Shown in pieces: positions 18,154-27,047 of a DNA stretch of 46,950 nt. Origin of the DNA: Rodentibacter rarus (lineage in GTDB: Bacteria; Pseudomonadota; Gammaproteobacteria; Enterobacterales; Pasteurellaceae); contig NZ_MLHJ01000008.1 of NCBI RefSeq assembly GCF_001998965.1, forward strand, positions 1 to 46,950, in the 5' to 3' direction. The notes below the pieces were generated by a model. The model worked only from the letters and a program-made list of their open reading frames with translations. It was not told where the DNA came from and did not search any database. Numbering within the stretch: position 1 is the stretch's first letter; every line of letters begins with the position of its first letter. The translations under genes and the position numbers were made by a program.

Positions 18154-19446
18154 ATGAATATTTTAATTATCGGAAACGGTGGTCGTGAACATGCGCTAGC
18201 TTGGAAAGTTGCACAATCTCCATTGGCTAAGAAAGTGTTTGTCGCACCGGGTAATGCAGGAACAGCGTTGGAACAGAATATTGAAAATGTGAATATTGCG
18301 GTTACCGATATTTCAGCACTGGTTCAATTTGCCCAAGATAATCAAATCGACTTGACCATTGTAGGGCCTGAAGCGCCGCTTGTTATCGGAGTGGTGGATG
18401 CGTTCCGTGCAGCAGGATTAAAAATTTTTGGACCAACCCAAGCGGCTGCACAATTAGAGGGCTCGAAAGCTTTTACTAAAGATTTTTTAGCCCGTCACAA
18501 TATTCCTACAGCGGAATATCAAAATTTTACTGAAGTCGAACCGGCATTGGCGTATTTGCGTGAAAAAGGCGCCCCCATTGTGGTGAAAGCCGATGGTTTG
18601 GCAGCAGGAAAAGGGGTTATCGTGGCGATGACTTTGCAGGAAGCAGAAGAGGCGGTGCGTGATATGTTATCAGGCAATGCTTTTGGGCAAGCGGGTAGCC
18701 GTGTGGTGATTGAAGAGTTTTTGGACGGTGAAGAGGCCAGTTTTATCGTGATGGTGGATGGCAAAAATGTTGAGCCGATGGCAACTAGTCAAGATCATAA
18801 ACGGGTGGGAGAAAATGATACAGGGTTGAACACCGGAGGAATGGGGGCTTATTCACCAGCACCTGTTGTCACCCCGGAAATTCACGATCGTATTATGAAA
18901 GAGGTAATCTATCCAACAGTTAACGGTATGGCAGCTGAAGGCAATGTGTACACCGGGTTTTTATATGCCGGGTTAATGATTATGCCAAACGGTCAGCCGA
19001 AAGTGATTGAGTTTAACTGCCGTTTTGGTGATCCGGAAACCCAACCGATTATGTTGCGTTTAGAATCCGATTTAGTGGAACTTTGTCTTAAGGCCTGTGA
19101 AGGCAAGTTAGATGAAATGCAATCCCAATGGAACCCTAAGGCATCACTGGGTATTGTGCTTGCGGCTGAAGGTTATCCGGGGGATTACCGCAAAGGTGAT
19201 GAAATCATCGGTCTGCCACAAAGTGCGGTTGAAAATGAAAAAGTTTTCTTAGCCGGAGTGGAAGCGAAAGAAGGGAAATTGCTAACCAATGGCGGCCGTG
19301 TGTTATGTGTGACGGCTTTAGGTGATAGCGTATTTGAAGCGCAACAAAAAGCACTGAAACTTGCCGAACAAATCCAATGGAATGGGCGTTTTTATCGCCG
19401 TGATATTGGTTACCGTGCGGTACAACGTGAACAGAAAAATCACTAA
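18154..19446 (+). CDS. purD: Phosphoribosylamine-glycine ligase (GAR synthetase)
   Basis: PurD joins glycine to phosphoribosylamine with ATP in purine synthesis. The 430-residue ATP-grasp protein opens with the nucleotide-binding NILIIGNGGREHALAWK. It contains the ATP-grasp loop VVKADGLAAGKGVIVA, the tract SQDHKRVGENDTGLNTGG, and FNCRFGDPETQP with metal-binding residues. AAGGA precedes the ATG. It is the second gene of the PurR-controlled purH-purD unit and ends at a 10-bp hairpin. Confidence 0.98.
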   Translation: MNILIIGNGGREHALAWKVAQSPLAKKVFVAPGNAGTALEQNIENVNIAVTDISALVQFAQDNQIDLTIVGPEAPLVIGVVDAFRAAGLKIFGPTQAAAQLEGSKAFTKDFLARHNIPTAEYQNFTEVEPALAYLREKGAPIVVKADGLAAGKGVIVAMTLQEAEEAVRDMLSGNAFGQAGSRVVIEEFLDGEEASFIVMVDGKNVEPMATSQDHKRVGENDTGLNTGGMGAYSPAPVVTPEIHDRIMKEVIYPTVNGMAAEGNVYTGFLYAGLMIMPNGQPKVIEFNCRFGDPETQPIMLRLESDLVELCLKACEGKLDEMQSQWNPKASLGIVLAAEGYPGDYRKGDEIIGLPQSAVENEKVFLAGVEAKEGKLLTNGGRVLCVTALGDSVFEAQQKALKLAEQIQWNGRFYRRDIGYRAVQREQKNH

Positions 19447-19453
19447 GCTTATC

Positions 19454-19488
19454 CGGTAGATAATCATTCTCTTGTGATTTATCTACCG
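19454..19488 (+). terminator. Hairpin after purD
   Basis: CGGTAGATAA (19454-19463) and TTATCTACCG (19479-19488) pair perfectly, and the inner bases (TCA/TGA) extend the stem. No T run follows, so it is a stability or Rho-associated hairpin at best. Confidence 0.5.
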
Positions 19489-19538
19489 CTAACAATAAAC
19501 GAGAATATTGCCCCAATTTTTATGATTTAGACTATTTT

Positions 19539-21113
19539 ATGAAACAATTGATCATAGCATTATGTTATTCGGCGCTACTGCTTATTCTAGAAATCCTTTA
19601 TCGTAAGATCTTTCATATTCCAAGCATAGAACGCTATGCTGAAAGCTATCTTTTCGTTTGTTTATTCGTGGTCTTGTTTGTTTATTCCAAGTATCGAATA
19701 ACCCGAATATTGGTGGCGACACTGTTTGCAATAAGTGTTTTAGTCAATAATGTGCATTATGCCTTATATCAGTCTTGGATTGGCCCTGTCAGTTATTCAC
19801 TCGCCTTTAAAGAGGTGAAAGAAATTACGCAAGCCGGCATAACGATGGTTGATCGATTTATTTATCCATTATTATTCGGCTTGTTCGAAGTTGCCGTATT
19901 TTTGAGTTTAAATTTTATTAAAAGAAAGCGATATAAATTCTCTTGGGTATTTGACGCTGTCTTTTATATTTTAATGATGTATGTTTTTGTTCGTGCCTAT
20001 ACCACAAAATCTCACGAAAGATTTATTTCCCCTAATACGGTTTATTCCCGATTAAAATCGAATTATTTCTCCGTTGGTTATTTTGTTGGGCGCATTTTGC
20101 CCTATGAACTTTTCTCTTTATCCGATGTTCCGCTCTATCATCAAAACAGACCCAATAAAACTCAAGCCTTACCTAAAGTAAGAAATATTATTTTGATTAT
20201 GGGAGAAAGTGCTACTGCCAGTCATTTTAGCGCTTTTGGGTATGAAAGAGAAACCTCACCGTTTTTAGCCCGTTTTAAGAATGAAACCGGTGTCGTGATG
20301 AAAGAGGCTTATTCCGGCGGGATGCTTACTGCTATTTCATTACCGATGTTTTTCAATGCAATTCCCTATCCGAATGGAATGCAACAAATTGCAAAAGGGG
20401 AGACGAATTTATTTAATTTAGCCAAAACGCAGGGGTTTAATACCTATTTTTATTCGGCACAAGCCCGTGATGATATGCATATGATGAATTTCTTAGGCGG
20501 TGCTTGGGTTGATAAAATGAGATTTCCGGATAATGAGGGCTATTCTCTCCGAGAGTCCATGCCGGATAATAAATTATTACCTGAATTTAAAAAGATTAAT
20601 TTAGAGGAGGGGAATCATTTTATTGTGTTACATCATCGTGGAAGCCATATTCCTTATGGCGCTTTGCTCGATGAAAAAGAGAAAGTCTTTGGGCAAATTC
20701 AGGCAATAGATAATTATGATAATACGATTTTAAATACAGATCGTTTTATTTCTGATGTGTATCAATATCTCTCTACACAAAATACCGATGATTGGCTTAT
20801 TGCCTATACTTCAGATCACGGTCAATATGTGACAAATGAGGTTTATAAACAAGGTACACTGGAGCAAGCGAGTTATATTGTACCTTTCATGGTGTACAGC
20901 CCGAATAAAGCAATACAAAAAATAACATCAGAGGCTTTTTCTTCTTGTCAGCGTACTTTCCATTACCAATTATCCAGTTTATTAATCAATCTTATGGGAT
21001 ATGATTATCAAATCGGTGGTTGTTTAGAAGGCGTGGTGAACGGAAATATCCTCAGTGGCGATGCAGGCTATCTTAAGATCGATGCCGAGGGCAAAGAAAC
21101 TTATCATCATTGA
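19539..21113 (+). CDS. Phosphoethanolamine transferase-like membrane protein (sulfatase/alkaline phosphatase fold)
   Basis: This 524-residue protein has about five N-terminal membrane segments (to about residue 165) and a periplasmic alkaline-phosphatase-superfamily domain. Family landmarks are LIMGESATASHFSAFGYERE (nucleophile region), GGMLTAISLPMFF, HHRGSHIPYG and YTSDHGQ (metal ligands). Such enzymes move phosphoethanolamine from phosphatidylethanolamine onto lipooligosaccharide; H. influenzae Lpt6 and the EptA/EptC group are examples. The acceptor (lipid A, heptose or another sugar) cannot be told from sequence. No clear ribosome site precedes the ATG. It interrupts the purD-glyA adjacency I recall in H. 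influenzae. Confidence 0.85.
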   Translation: MKQLIIALCYSALLLILEILYRKIFHIPSIERYAESYLFVCLFVVLFVYSKYRITRILVATLFAISVLVNNVHYALYQSWIGPVSYSLAFKEVKEITQAGITMVDRFIYPLLFGLFEVAVFLSLNFIKRKRYKFSWVFDAVFYILMMYVFVRAYTTKSHERFISPNTVYSRLKSNYFSVGYFVGRILPYELFSLSDVPLYHQNRPNKTQALPKVRNIILIMGESATASHFSAFGYERETSPFLARFKNETGVVMKEAYSGGMLTAISLPMFFNAIPYPNGMQQIAKGETNLFNLAKTQGFNTYFYSAQARDDMHMMNFLGGAWVDKMRFPDNEGYSLRESMPDNKLLPEFKKINLEEGNHFIVLHHRGSHIPYGALLDEKEKVFGQIQAIDNYDNTILNTDRFISDVYQYLSTQNTDDWLIAYTSDHGQYVTNEVYKQGTLEQASYIVPFMVYSPNKAIQKITSEAFSSCQRTFHYQLSSLLINLMGYDYQIGGCLEGVVNGNILSGDAGYLKIDAEGKETYHH

Positions 21114-21160
21114 CCCAATACATGATGATAAAAATTAATCATCATAATGAAAAATATGCA

Positions 21161-21181
21161 TGAAATTTTAATTAAATTTCA
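21161..21181. promoter_or_regulatory. Palindrome in the glyA promoter region
   Basis: TGAAATTT-TAATT-AAATTTCA is a perfect 8-bp-arm palindrome 51 bases before the glyA ATG. It may be an operator. It is not a canonical PurR box, and the MetR half-site spacing does not fit. A second dyad (ATGATGAT/ATCATCAT, 21122-21145) lies just upstream, near the preceding gene's stop. Confidence 0.4.
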
Positions 21182-21232
21182 ATGAATAAGCAGTTACACT
21201 ATAGATCACAAATCACATAACAGGAGAACACC

Positions 21233-22498
21233 ATGTTTACTAAAAATATGAATATCGCTGACTACGATCCGGTATTATGGCAAGCGATTTTGGACGAAAA
21301 TCGCCGTCAAGAAGAGCATATTGAATTAATTGCTTCTGAAAACTATGCAAGTCCACGGGTGATGGAAGCACAGGGTTGTCAATTCACCAATAAATATGCG
21401 GAAGGCTATCCGGGCAAACGTTACTATGGTGGTTGTGAGTATGCCGATATTGTAGAACAACTTGCCATTGACCGTGCAAAAGAATTATTTGGTGCGGATT
21501 ATGTGAATGTACAGCCTCACTCTGGTTCACAGGCTAATGCCGCTGTGTATGGGGCATTAATTAATGCAGGCGATACGATCCTTGGAATGGACTTGGCACA
21601 TGGTGGGCATTTAACTCATGGTGCAAAAGTGAGCTTCTCCGGTAAAATTTATAATTCGGTGCTTTATGGCATTACAGCAGACGGTTTAATTGATTACGAA
21701 GATGTACGTCAAAAAGCGTTAGAAGCGAAACCAAAAATGATTGTTGCCGGTTTCTCTGCCTATTCTCAAGTGGTGGATTGGGCAAAAATGCGTGAAATTG
21801 CCGATGAGGTAGGCGCATATTTATTTGTTGATATGGCACATGTAGCAGGGTTAATTGCAGCGGGATTATATCCAAACCCATTACCACACGCCCATGTTGT
21901 CACCACAACCACCCATAAAACTTTAGGGGGACCGCGTGGTGGTTTAATTCTTTCTTCTTGTGGTGATGAAGAAATCTATAAAAAATTACAATCTTCCGTA
22001 TTCCCGGCGAATCAAGGTGGCCCATTAGTCCACATTATTGCGGCAAAAGCAGTGTGTTTTAAAGAAGCACTCGAACCGGAATACAAGGCCTATCAAGCGA
22101 ACGTGTTGAAAAATGCGAAAGCGATGGTCGAGGTGTTCAAACAACGTGGTTATGATGTGGTATCAAATGGCACGGAAAACCACTTGTTCCTAGTGAGCTT
22201 TATTAAACAAGGTTTAACAGGGAAAGCCGCAGATGCCGCATTAGGTAAAGCCAATATTACGGTGAATAAAAACTCTGTACCTAACGATCCGCAAAAACCT
22301 TTTGTCACTTCCGGTATTCGAGTGGGGACACCGGCAGTAACCCGCCGTGGTTTTGATGAACAAGATTGTCGTGACTTAGCGGGTTGGATGTGTGATATTT
22401 TAGATGCACTTGGTAAAGAAAACGAAGAGCAAGTGATTGAGGCGACCAAAGAGAAAGTCTTAGCCATTTGTAAACGTCTTCCTGTTTACCCAGCGTAA
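21233..22498 (+). CDS. glyA: Serine hydroxymethyltransferase
   Basis: GlyA interconverts serine and glycine with tetrahydrofolate, feeding one-carbon units and the glycine used by PurD. The 421-residue protein shows the conserved [39 protein letters not shown] and the pyridoxal-phosphate lysine in [22 protein letters not shown] lies upstream of the ATG. A strong terminator follows. Its nearness to purD fits shared glycine and folate demand, although a transferase-like gene now separates them. Confidence 0.98.
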   Translation: MFTKNMNIADYDPVLWQAILDENRRQEEHIELIASENYASPRVMEAQGCQFTNKYAEGYPGKRYYGGCEYADIVEQLAIDRAKELFGADYVNVQPHSGSQANAAVYGALINAGDTILGMDLAHGGHLTHGAKVSFSGKIYNSVLYGITADGLIDYEDVRQKALEAKPKMIVAGFSAYSQVVDWAKMREIADEVGAYLFVDMAHVAGLIAAGLYPNPLPHAHVVTTTTHKTLGGPRGGLILSSCGDEEIYKKLQSSVFPANQGGPLVHIIAAKAVCFKEALEPEYKAYQANVLKNAKAMVEVFKQRGYDVVSNGTENHLFLVSFIKQGLTGKAADAALGKANITVNKNSVPNDPQKPFVTSGIRVGTPAVTRRGFDEQDCRDLAGWMCDILDALGKENEEQVIEATKEKVLAICKRLPVYPA

Positions 22499-22517
22499 TC
22501 TCTTGGTATGAGGACTG

Positions 22518-22548
22518 ATAAGCGGCGAAATATCGCCGCTTATTTTTA
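22518..22548 (+). terminator. Rho-independent terminator of glyA
   Basis: ATAAGCGGCGA (22518-22528) and TCGCCGCTTAT (22533-22543) form an 11-bp stem with loop AATA, followed by TTTTT. Confidence 0.9.
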
Positions 22549-22597
22549 TGTGTAAATAATATTAAAAAGTAATAATGACTTATATAACTTAATTTTA

Positions 22598-22616
22598 AAT
22601 AAGAATAATTCTTATT
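22598..22616. promoter_or_regulatory. Fur box upstream of fbpABC
   Basis: AATAAGAATAATTCTTATT is a near-perfect palindrome close to the Fur consensus (GATAATGATAATCATTATC). It lies about 75 bases before the fbpA start, where Fur-Fe2+ would repress the iron importer under iron-replete conditions. Confidence 0.8.
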
Positions 22617-22690
22617 GACGAAAAGGGGATAACCTTTTAAAATTCAGCCATCTTTAACACAGTCAATCCCTTTCCTATGGAGGAAATCTA

Positions 22691-23707
22691 ATGAAAAAAT
22701 CCCTCACTACCCTAGCGTTATCTCTTTCTGCCCTACTTTCTACCTCGGCGTTGGCAGCAAATGAAGTAAATGTTTACTCTTATCGTCAACCTTATCTTAT
22801 CGAACCAATGCTCAAAGATTTTGAGAAAGACACCGGCATTAAAGTGAATGTGATTTTTGCTGATAAAGGTTTGGTGGAACGTGTCAAACAAGAAGGCGAA
22901 TTAAGTCCGGCTGATGTGTTATTGACGGTGGATATTTCCCGTGTCATGCAAATTGTTAATGAAGGTTTAGCACAGCCTTTCACCTCTAAAATCTTAGACG
23001 AAAATATTCCTGCCCAATATCGTGATTCTGACGGCAAATGGTATGGTTTAACTACACGAGCTAGAGTGATTTATTCCTCTAAAGATCGAGTTGGAAAATT
23101 ACCGGCAGGTTTCGATTATTTAGATTTAGCTAAACCGGAATTTAAAGGTAAAGTTTGTGTGCGTTCAGGTAAAAATTCCTATAACGTTTCACTTTTCGCT
23201 TCAATGATTGAGCATTATGGTGAAGAAAAAACCAAAGCCTTTTTGGAAGGTTTAAAAGCAAACTTGGCACAAAAACCTCAAGGTGGCGACCGTGACCAAG
23301 TGAAAGCGATTAAAGAAGGGATTTGTGATTACTCACTCGGTAACAGCTATTACTACGGTAAAATGTTAGACGATGAAAAACAAAAAGCTTGGGCTGAAGC
23401 GGCTGTGATCAATTTCCCTGCCGGAAAATATGGTACACACGTTAATATCAGTGGTGTAGCATTGGCGAAATATGCACCAAATAAAGACAATGCGATAAAA
23501 CTTGTGGAGTATTTAAGCGGTGAAAAAGCCCAAAAACTTTATGCGCAGCTTAACCACGAATATCCGGTTAAATCAGATGTGGAACCTTCCGAATTAGTAA
23601 AAGGTTGGGGTACATTCACACCGGATACTCTAAAATTGGAAACCATCGCCAAAAATTATGAGAAAGCCTTAAAATTAGTGGATGAAGTAAAATTCGATGA
23701 ATTTTAA
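22691..23707 (+). CDS. fbpA: Fe(III) ABC transporter periplasmic binding protein
   Basis: This 338-residue periplasmic protein has a signal peptide (cleavage near ALAANE). It begins with the iron-binding segment VNVYSYRQPYLIEPML and carries the paired tyrosines NSYYYGKM late in the sequence, typical of FbpA/FutA ferric-binding proteins. It delivers Fe3+ to FbpB and FbpC for use after removal from transferrin or other carriers. TGGAGGAAA precedes the ATG and a Fur box lies in the promoter. A stem-loop separates it from fbpB, which would favour excess binding protein. Confidence 0.93.
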   Translation: MKKSLTTLALSLSALLSTSALAANEVNVYSYRQPYLIEPMLKDFEKDTGIKVNVIFADKGLVERVKQEGELSPADVLLTVDISRVMQIVNEGLAQPFTSKILDENIPAQYRDSDGKWYGLTTRARVIYSSKDRVGKLPAGFDYLDLAKPEFKGKVCVRSGKNSYNVSLFASMIEHYGEEKTKAFLEGLKANLAQKPQGGDRDQVKAIKEGICDYSLGNSYYYGKMLDDEKQKAWAEAAVINFPAGKYGTHVNISGVALAKYAPNKDNAIKLVEYLSGEKAQKLYAQLNHEYPVKSDVEPSELVKGWGTFTPDTLKLETIAKNYEKALKLVDEVKFDEF

Positions 23708-23732
23708 TTATTAGACTTTCTTTATCAAACCC

Positions 23733-23788
23733 AAACGAGCTTTTAACAAAATCAGGTATTTTCTACAAATTTGTTAAGGCTCGTTTTA
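23733..23788 (+). terminator. Attenuating terminator between fbpA and fbpB
   Basis: AAACGAGC..TTAACAAA (23733-23750) pairs with TTTGTTAA..GCTCGTTT (23769-23786), followed by TT. It is a long, slightly imperfect stem of about 16 pairs that probably lets only part of transcription reach fbpBC. Confidence 0.75.
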
Positions 23789-23887
23789 CTGTCTAAAATG
23801 ATTTATCCTTAATAACACTTATTTTTCGAGCTAATCATATTCGCTTGGATTGCTAAATCACAGAATTTGTATGAGAAAACCCTTTAA

Positions 23888-25537
23888 ATGAGCCGTCATC
23901 TACCTTGGAAATTGTTTGCGATTTTGACCGCACTTTTTATTCTATTACCGTTGCTCGCCATTGCGTACCATGCCTTAGACGGTGAGACGGATAATCTTAT
24001 CCATCTTTGGAATACGATGCTTGGTCGCTATGTGATGAATTCCGTCTTATTGGTGATAGGGACTGTCGCACTCGCATTATTTTTTGCTCTCCCTTCAGCG
24101 TGGTTGGTCGCCAATTTTCAGTTTTGGGGGCAGCGATCATTACAGTGGTTGCTTTGCTTGCCGCTTGCTATGCCGGCTTATTTAATTGCCTATCTTTATA
24201 CGGATTTACTGGATTATTCAGGTGCTTTTCAGTCCTTATTACGCAATATATTTGGCTGGCAAACCCCACAGGACTACTGGTTTCCTCAAATTAGAACCCT
24301 TTATGGGGCGTGTTTTGTGCTTGCTTTGGTGCTATATCCTTATATTTTTCTTCTTGTTCGAGTGGCATTTTTAGAACAATCAGAAAATTTACAGCACAGT
24401 GCGAAAATGCTGGGTGCTACCCCGATGCAAATTTTTCGCAGAGTGACTTTTCCGCTTATTCGCCCTGCGATTGCCGTTGGGATGGCATTGGTTGCCATGG
24501 AAACCTTAGGGGATTTTGGCACTGTTGCTTATTTTGCGTTGCCTACCTTGACGACCGCCATTTATGATTCGTGGTTGAGTTTTCACGACCTTGGCACAGC
24601 AAGTCGTATCTCAATTTTTATGCTGATGATGGTTTTTCTGTTTATCAGCCTTGAACAATACAGCCGCCGCAAACAGAAAAGCTACCAACGAGGCTATGAA
24701 AAGAAAACCCATGTTAAAAGGTTAACCGGCTGGCGATGTGGCTTAGCGTTAGCATGGTGTTGGGGGCTATTGGCTATCGCCTTTTTTATTCCATTTGGGC
24801 GATTGATTTTTTGGTCGATTGATTATTTTGAACAGTCGTGGAATTTAGATTTTGTTCAATTTGCCTCAAACAGTTTAAAAGTCTCTTCGATTGCGGCGGT
24901 GACAACGGTATGTATTGCCCTGTTGTTACACTTTGCCCATCGGTTATCTCAACATACCCCATTTTTGGGCAAAATAACCCGACTTTCCCTTTCTTTATCA
25001 AGTTTTGGTTATGCTATCCCCGGAACGGTGTTGGCGATAGGCTTACTTTCTCCGCTCACCTTTGCCGATCATCAACTGCATAGTTTGCTCAAAAGCTTGG
25101 AATTAAAACCGGTTGGACTGATTTTTTCCGGTTCGATCTTTGCTTTAGTGTTAGCTTATACTATTCGTTTTCTGGCAATGGCAATCGGAAGCCTTGGTGC
25201 CTGTTTAGAAAGGGTATCCCCCACATTGGATATGGCAAGCCAAACCATGGGGAAAAGCGGCGCAAATATGTTTAGGCATATTCATATCCCGCTCATTTCT
25301 AAGGGAATGATCACTGCCGCTTTAATGGTCTTTATTGAAAGTATGAAAGAGCTTAATGCCTCATTATTACTTCGTCCTTTCAATTTTGATACGCTGGCCA
25401 CTTACGTTTTCACTTTTACTTCGGACGAACAGCTAGAGCGGGCCGCTATGCCGGCGGTTATCTTGGTGTTAGTTGGGCTGATTCCTGTGATTTGGCTCAC
25501 CCGCTCGCTGATTTCTCAATCACAAAAAGAGCGTTAA
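23888..25537 (+). CDS. fbpB: Fe(III) ABC transporter permease
   Basis: This 549-residue inner-membrane protein has about 12 membrane segments in two fused permease halves. Each half has a cytoplasmic EAA-type coupling loop: AKMLGATPMQIFRRVTFPLI (about 175) and ASQTMGKSGANMFRHIHIPL (about 460). The fused form is typical of FbpB/HitB/SfuB. Its stop codon directly abuts the ATG of fbpC (25538), so translation is coupled. An uptake sequence lies in the first codons (23927). Confidence 0.93.
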   Translation: MSRHLPWKLFAILTALFILLPLLAIAYHALDGETDNLIHLWNTMLGRYVMNSVLLVIGTVALALFFALPSAWLVANFQFWGQRSLQWLLCLPLAMPAYLIAYLYTDLLDYSGAFQSLLRNIFGWQTPQDYWFPQIRTLYGACFVLALVLYPYIFLLVRVAFLEQSENLQHSAKMLGATPMQIFRRVTFPLIRPAIAVGMALVAMETLGDFGTVAYFALPTLTTAIYDSWLSFHDLGTASRISIFMLMMVFLFISLEQYSRRKQKSYQRGYEKKTHVKRLTGWRCGLALAWCWGLLAIAFFIPFGRLIFWSIDYFEQSWNLDFVQFASNSLKVSSIAAVTTVCIALLLHFAHRLSQHTPFLGKITRLSLSLSSFGYAIPGTVLAIGLLSPLTFADHQLHSLLKSLELKPVGLIFSGSIFALVLAYTIRFLAMAIGSLGACLERVSPTLDMASQTMGKSGANMFRHIHIPLISKGMITAALMVFIESMKELNASLLLRPFNFDTLATYVFTFTSDEQLERAAMPAVILVLVGLIPVIWLTRSLISQSQKER

Positions 25538-26566
25538 ATGAAATTACTTGAAGTACAGCAACTCAGCTGTAAATTTGAACAAAATCAAATTTTAGAATCC
25601 CTTGATCTTGATGTTGAAGAAAACGAGATTGTTTGTTTACTCGGTGCAAGCGGTTGTGGCAAGACAACATTGCTTAAAGCGATTGCCGGCCTTATTCCAA
25701 CTTCGCAAGGCGTAGTAAAACTTGCGGGGAGGGTGATGAACCCCATTCCTGTGGAGCAACGTAAAATCGGGTTGATTTTTCAAGATTACGCACTTTTTCC
25801 CCATTTAACCGTAGCGGAAAATATCCAATTTGGTTTGACTAAATTGACAAAAAGTGAACAAAAAAATCTCACTCAACAAATGCTGAATGTGGTGAAATTG
25901 GTCGGGTTTGAACAGCGTTTTCCACACGAATTATCCGGTGGGCAACAGCAACGGGTAGCCATTGCGCGATCGTTGGCCTGCAAACCTGAGTTACTTTTAT
26001 TGGATGAGCCTTTTTCCAATATTGATAGCCAAACCCGTTATGCGATGATCCAAGAAATTAAACAGATCTTAAAAAATCAAAAAGTTGCCGCTATTTTTGT
26101 GACACACAGTAAGGAAGAAGCCTTTGCTTTTGCCGATAAAATTGCCGTGATGGATCAAGGAAAAATTGTACAAATTGGCTCACCCACCCAGCTTTATCAC
26201 AATCCCATTAATCATTTTGTGGCAGATTTTCTCGGCAATACAAATTATCTTGAGAGTGAAATTCAACCCAACCAAACATTGAAAAGCCCGATTGGGACTT
26301 ATCATCTTTTTCCTGAAATGGACTATGCCATAGGACATTACGAATGGTTACTTCGCCCCGAACAAATTTTGCTCAAATTAGATGAAACCGGAGAGGGGAA
26401 AGTGAGGGATAAACTTTTTTTAGGTCAGTACTATCGTTATCAGATTGCCATTAACGGCATTCATCTTATTGCTTATGAAAGTACGGATCTACCTTTAAAC
26501 GCGACCGTGAGTGTCACCTTTCAATGCCAAGAATTTGTATTTTTTCCATCTCATAAGAATAAGTAA
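25538..26566 (+). CDS. fbpC: Fe(III) ABC transporter ATPase
   Basis: This 342-residue ATPase powers ferric import through FbpB. It has Walker A GASGCGKTT (about 33-41), a Q-loop (IFQDYALFPH), the signature LSGGQQQR, Walker B LLLLDEPFSNID, the H-loop VTHSKEEA, and a C-terminal TOBE-like regulatory domain (about 245-342), as in FbpC. The start codon follows the fbpB stop with no gap. No terminator was recognised right after it. The next 480 bases lack a clear gene. Confidence 0.93.
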   Translation: MKLLEVQQLSCKFEQNQILESLDLDVEENEIVCLLGASGCGKTTLLKAIAGLIPTSQGVVKLAGRVMNPIPVEQRKIGLIFQDYALFPHLTVAENIQFGLTKLTKSEQKNLTQQMLNVVKLVGFEQRFPHELSGGQQQRVAIARSLACKPELLLLDEPFSNIDSQTRYAMIQEIKQILKNQKVAAIFVTHSKEEAFAFADKIAVMDQGKIVQIGSPTQLYHNPINHFVADFLGNTNYLESEIQPNQTLKSPIGTYHLFPEMDYAIGHYEWLLRPEQILLKLDETGEGKVRDKLFLGQYYRYQIAINGIHLIAYESTDLPLNATVSVTFQCQEFVFFPSHKNK

Positions 26567-26940
26567 GCGAGACATCGGAGCAAAGCTTTGGGCAAATGAA
26601 ACTTTATGCAATGTGCGGTCAGTTTTTTATTAGTTTTTCGACATTATGTAGCAATTATCCAAACTTTATTTGGTGATATTTACAAAATAAAATTTGTTGT
26701 GTCTTATGCTATTTACGGTAGGCTTCCTAAAAAAATCGCCTTTTCAACAGCTAGAAATCTGAAATTTAGCCCTATTTTTAGCCGCACTTTTCCCCTGATT
26801 TATTCCTCCATTTCTTGAAAAGCAAATGCGCTTTTTATCCCACGATTCCCACCGGTCGGTTTGCTAAAAAATCATAGGCAAATTTTAAGTCATTGCCGAT
26901 TTTTTGCGCCAAATCATTGGATTGCATTGTTTTGTTTGAA
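26567..26940. other. Stretch without recognised gene between fbpC and the second Slam locus
   Basis: I find no convincing gene. Short ORFs on both strands lack ribosome sites and recognisable motifs. There are near-copies of the uptake word (for example ATGTGCGGT near 26612) and a small AAAGC/GCTTT dyad near 26821-26836. It may be decayed sequence. Confidence 0.4.
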
Positions 26941-26951
26941 TTGTTCAATTT

Positions 26952-26982
26952 TTGCTTTACTTTTGTTTTTTTTTTGTACGAT
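26952..26982 (+). promoter_or_regulatory. Promoter region with a T10 tract (possible phase-variable spacer)
   Basis: A run of exactly ten T (26966-26975) lies just before a -10-like TACGAT (26977-26982). Candidate -35 boxes are TTGCTT (26952-26957, spacer 19) and TTTACT (26956-26961, spacer 15); neither is the ideal 17. Slippage of the T tract would change the spacing, a known mechanism for switching surface-protein expression in Haemophilus and Neisseria. Confidence 0.45.
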
Positions 26983-26988
26983 GTTTGC

Positions 26989-27006
26989 GTTTTTGCGTGC
27001 AAAAAC
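26989..27006. promoter_or_regulatory. GTTTTTGC-GT-GCAAAAAC palindrome in the leader
   Basis: A perfect 8-bp-arm palindrome lies between the predicted -10 and the ribosome site (GGAGG) of the following lipoprotein gene. It could be an operator or a leader hairpin. Confidence 0.4.
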
Positions 27007-27047
27007 AGAAACATACTCACAGAAAATTGATTTATTTGGAGGTAACA

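Noticed and set aside
26606-26818. 70-residue plus-strand ORF after fbpC
   Set aside because: No ribosome site, no recognised motif, and it covers an AT-rich gap; probably chance.
26835-27020. 61-residue minus-strand ORF upstream of the second lipoprotein gene
   Set aside because: It spans the T10 tract (a Lys run on that strand) and the promoter region, and has no ribosome site or recognised domain.
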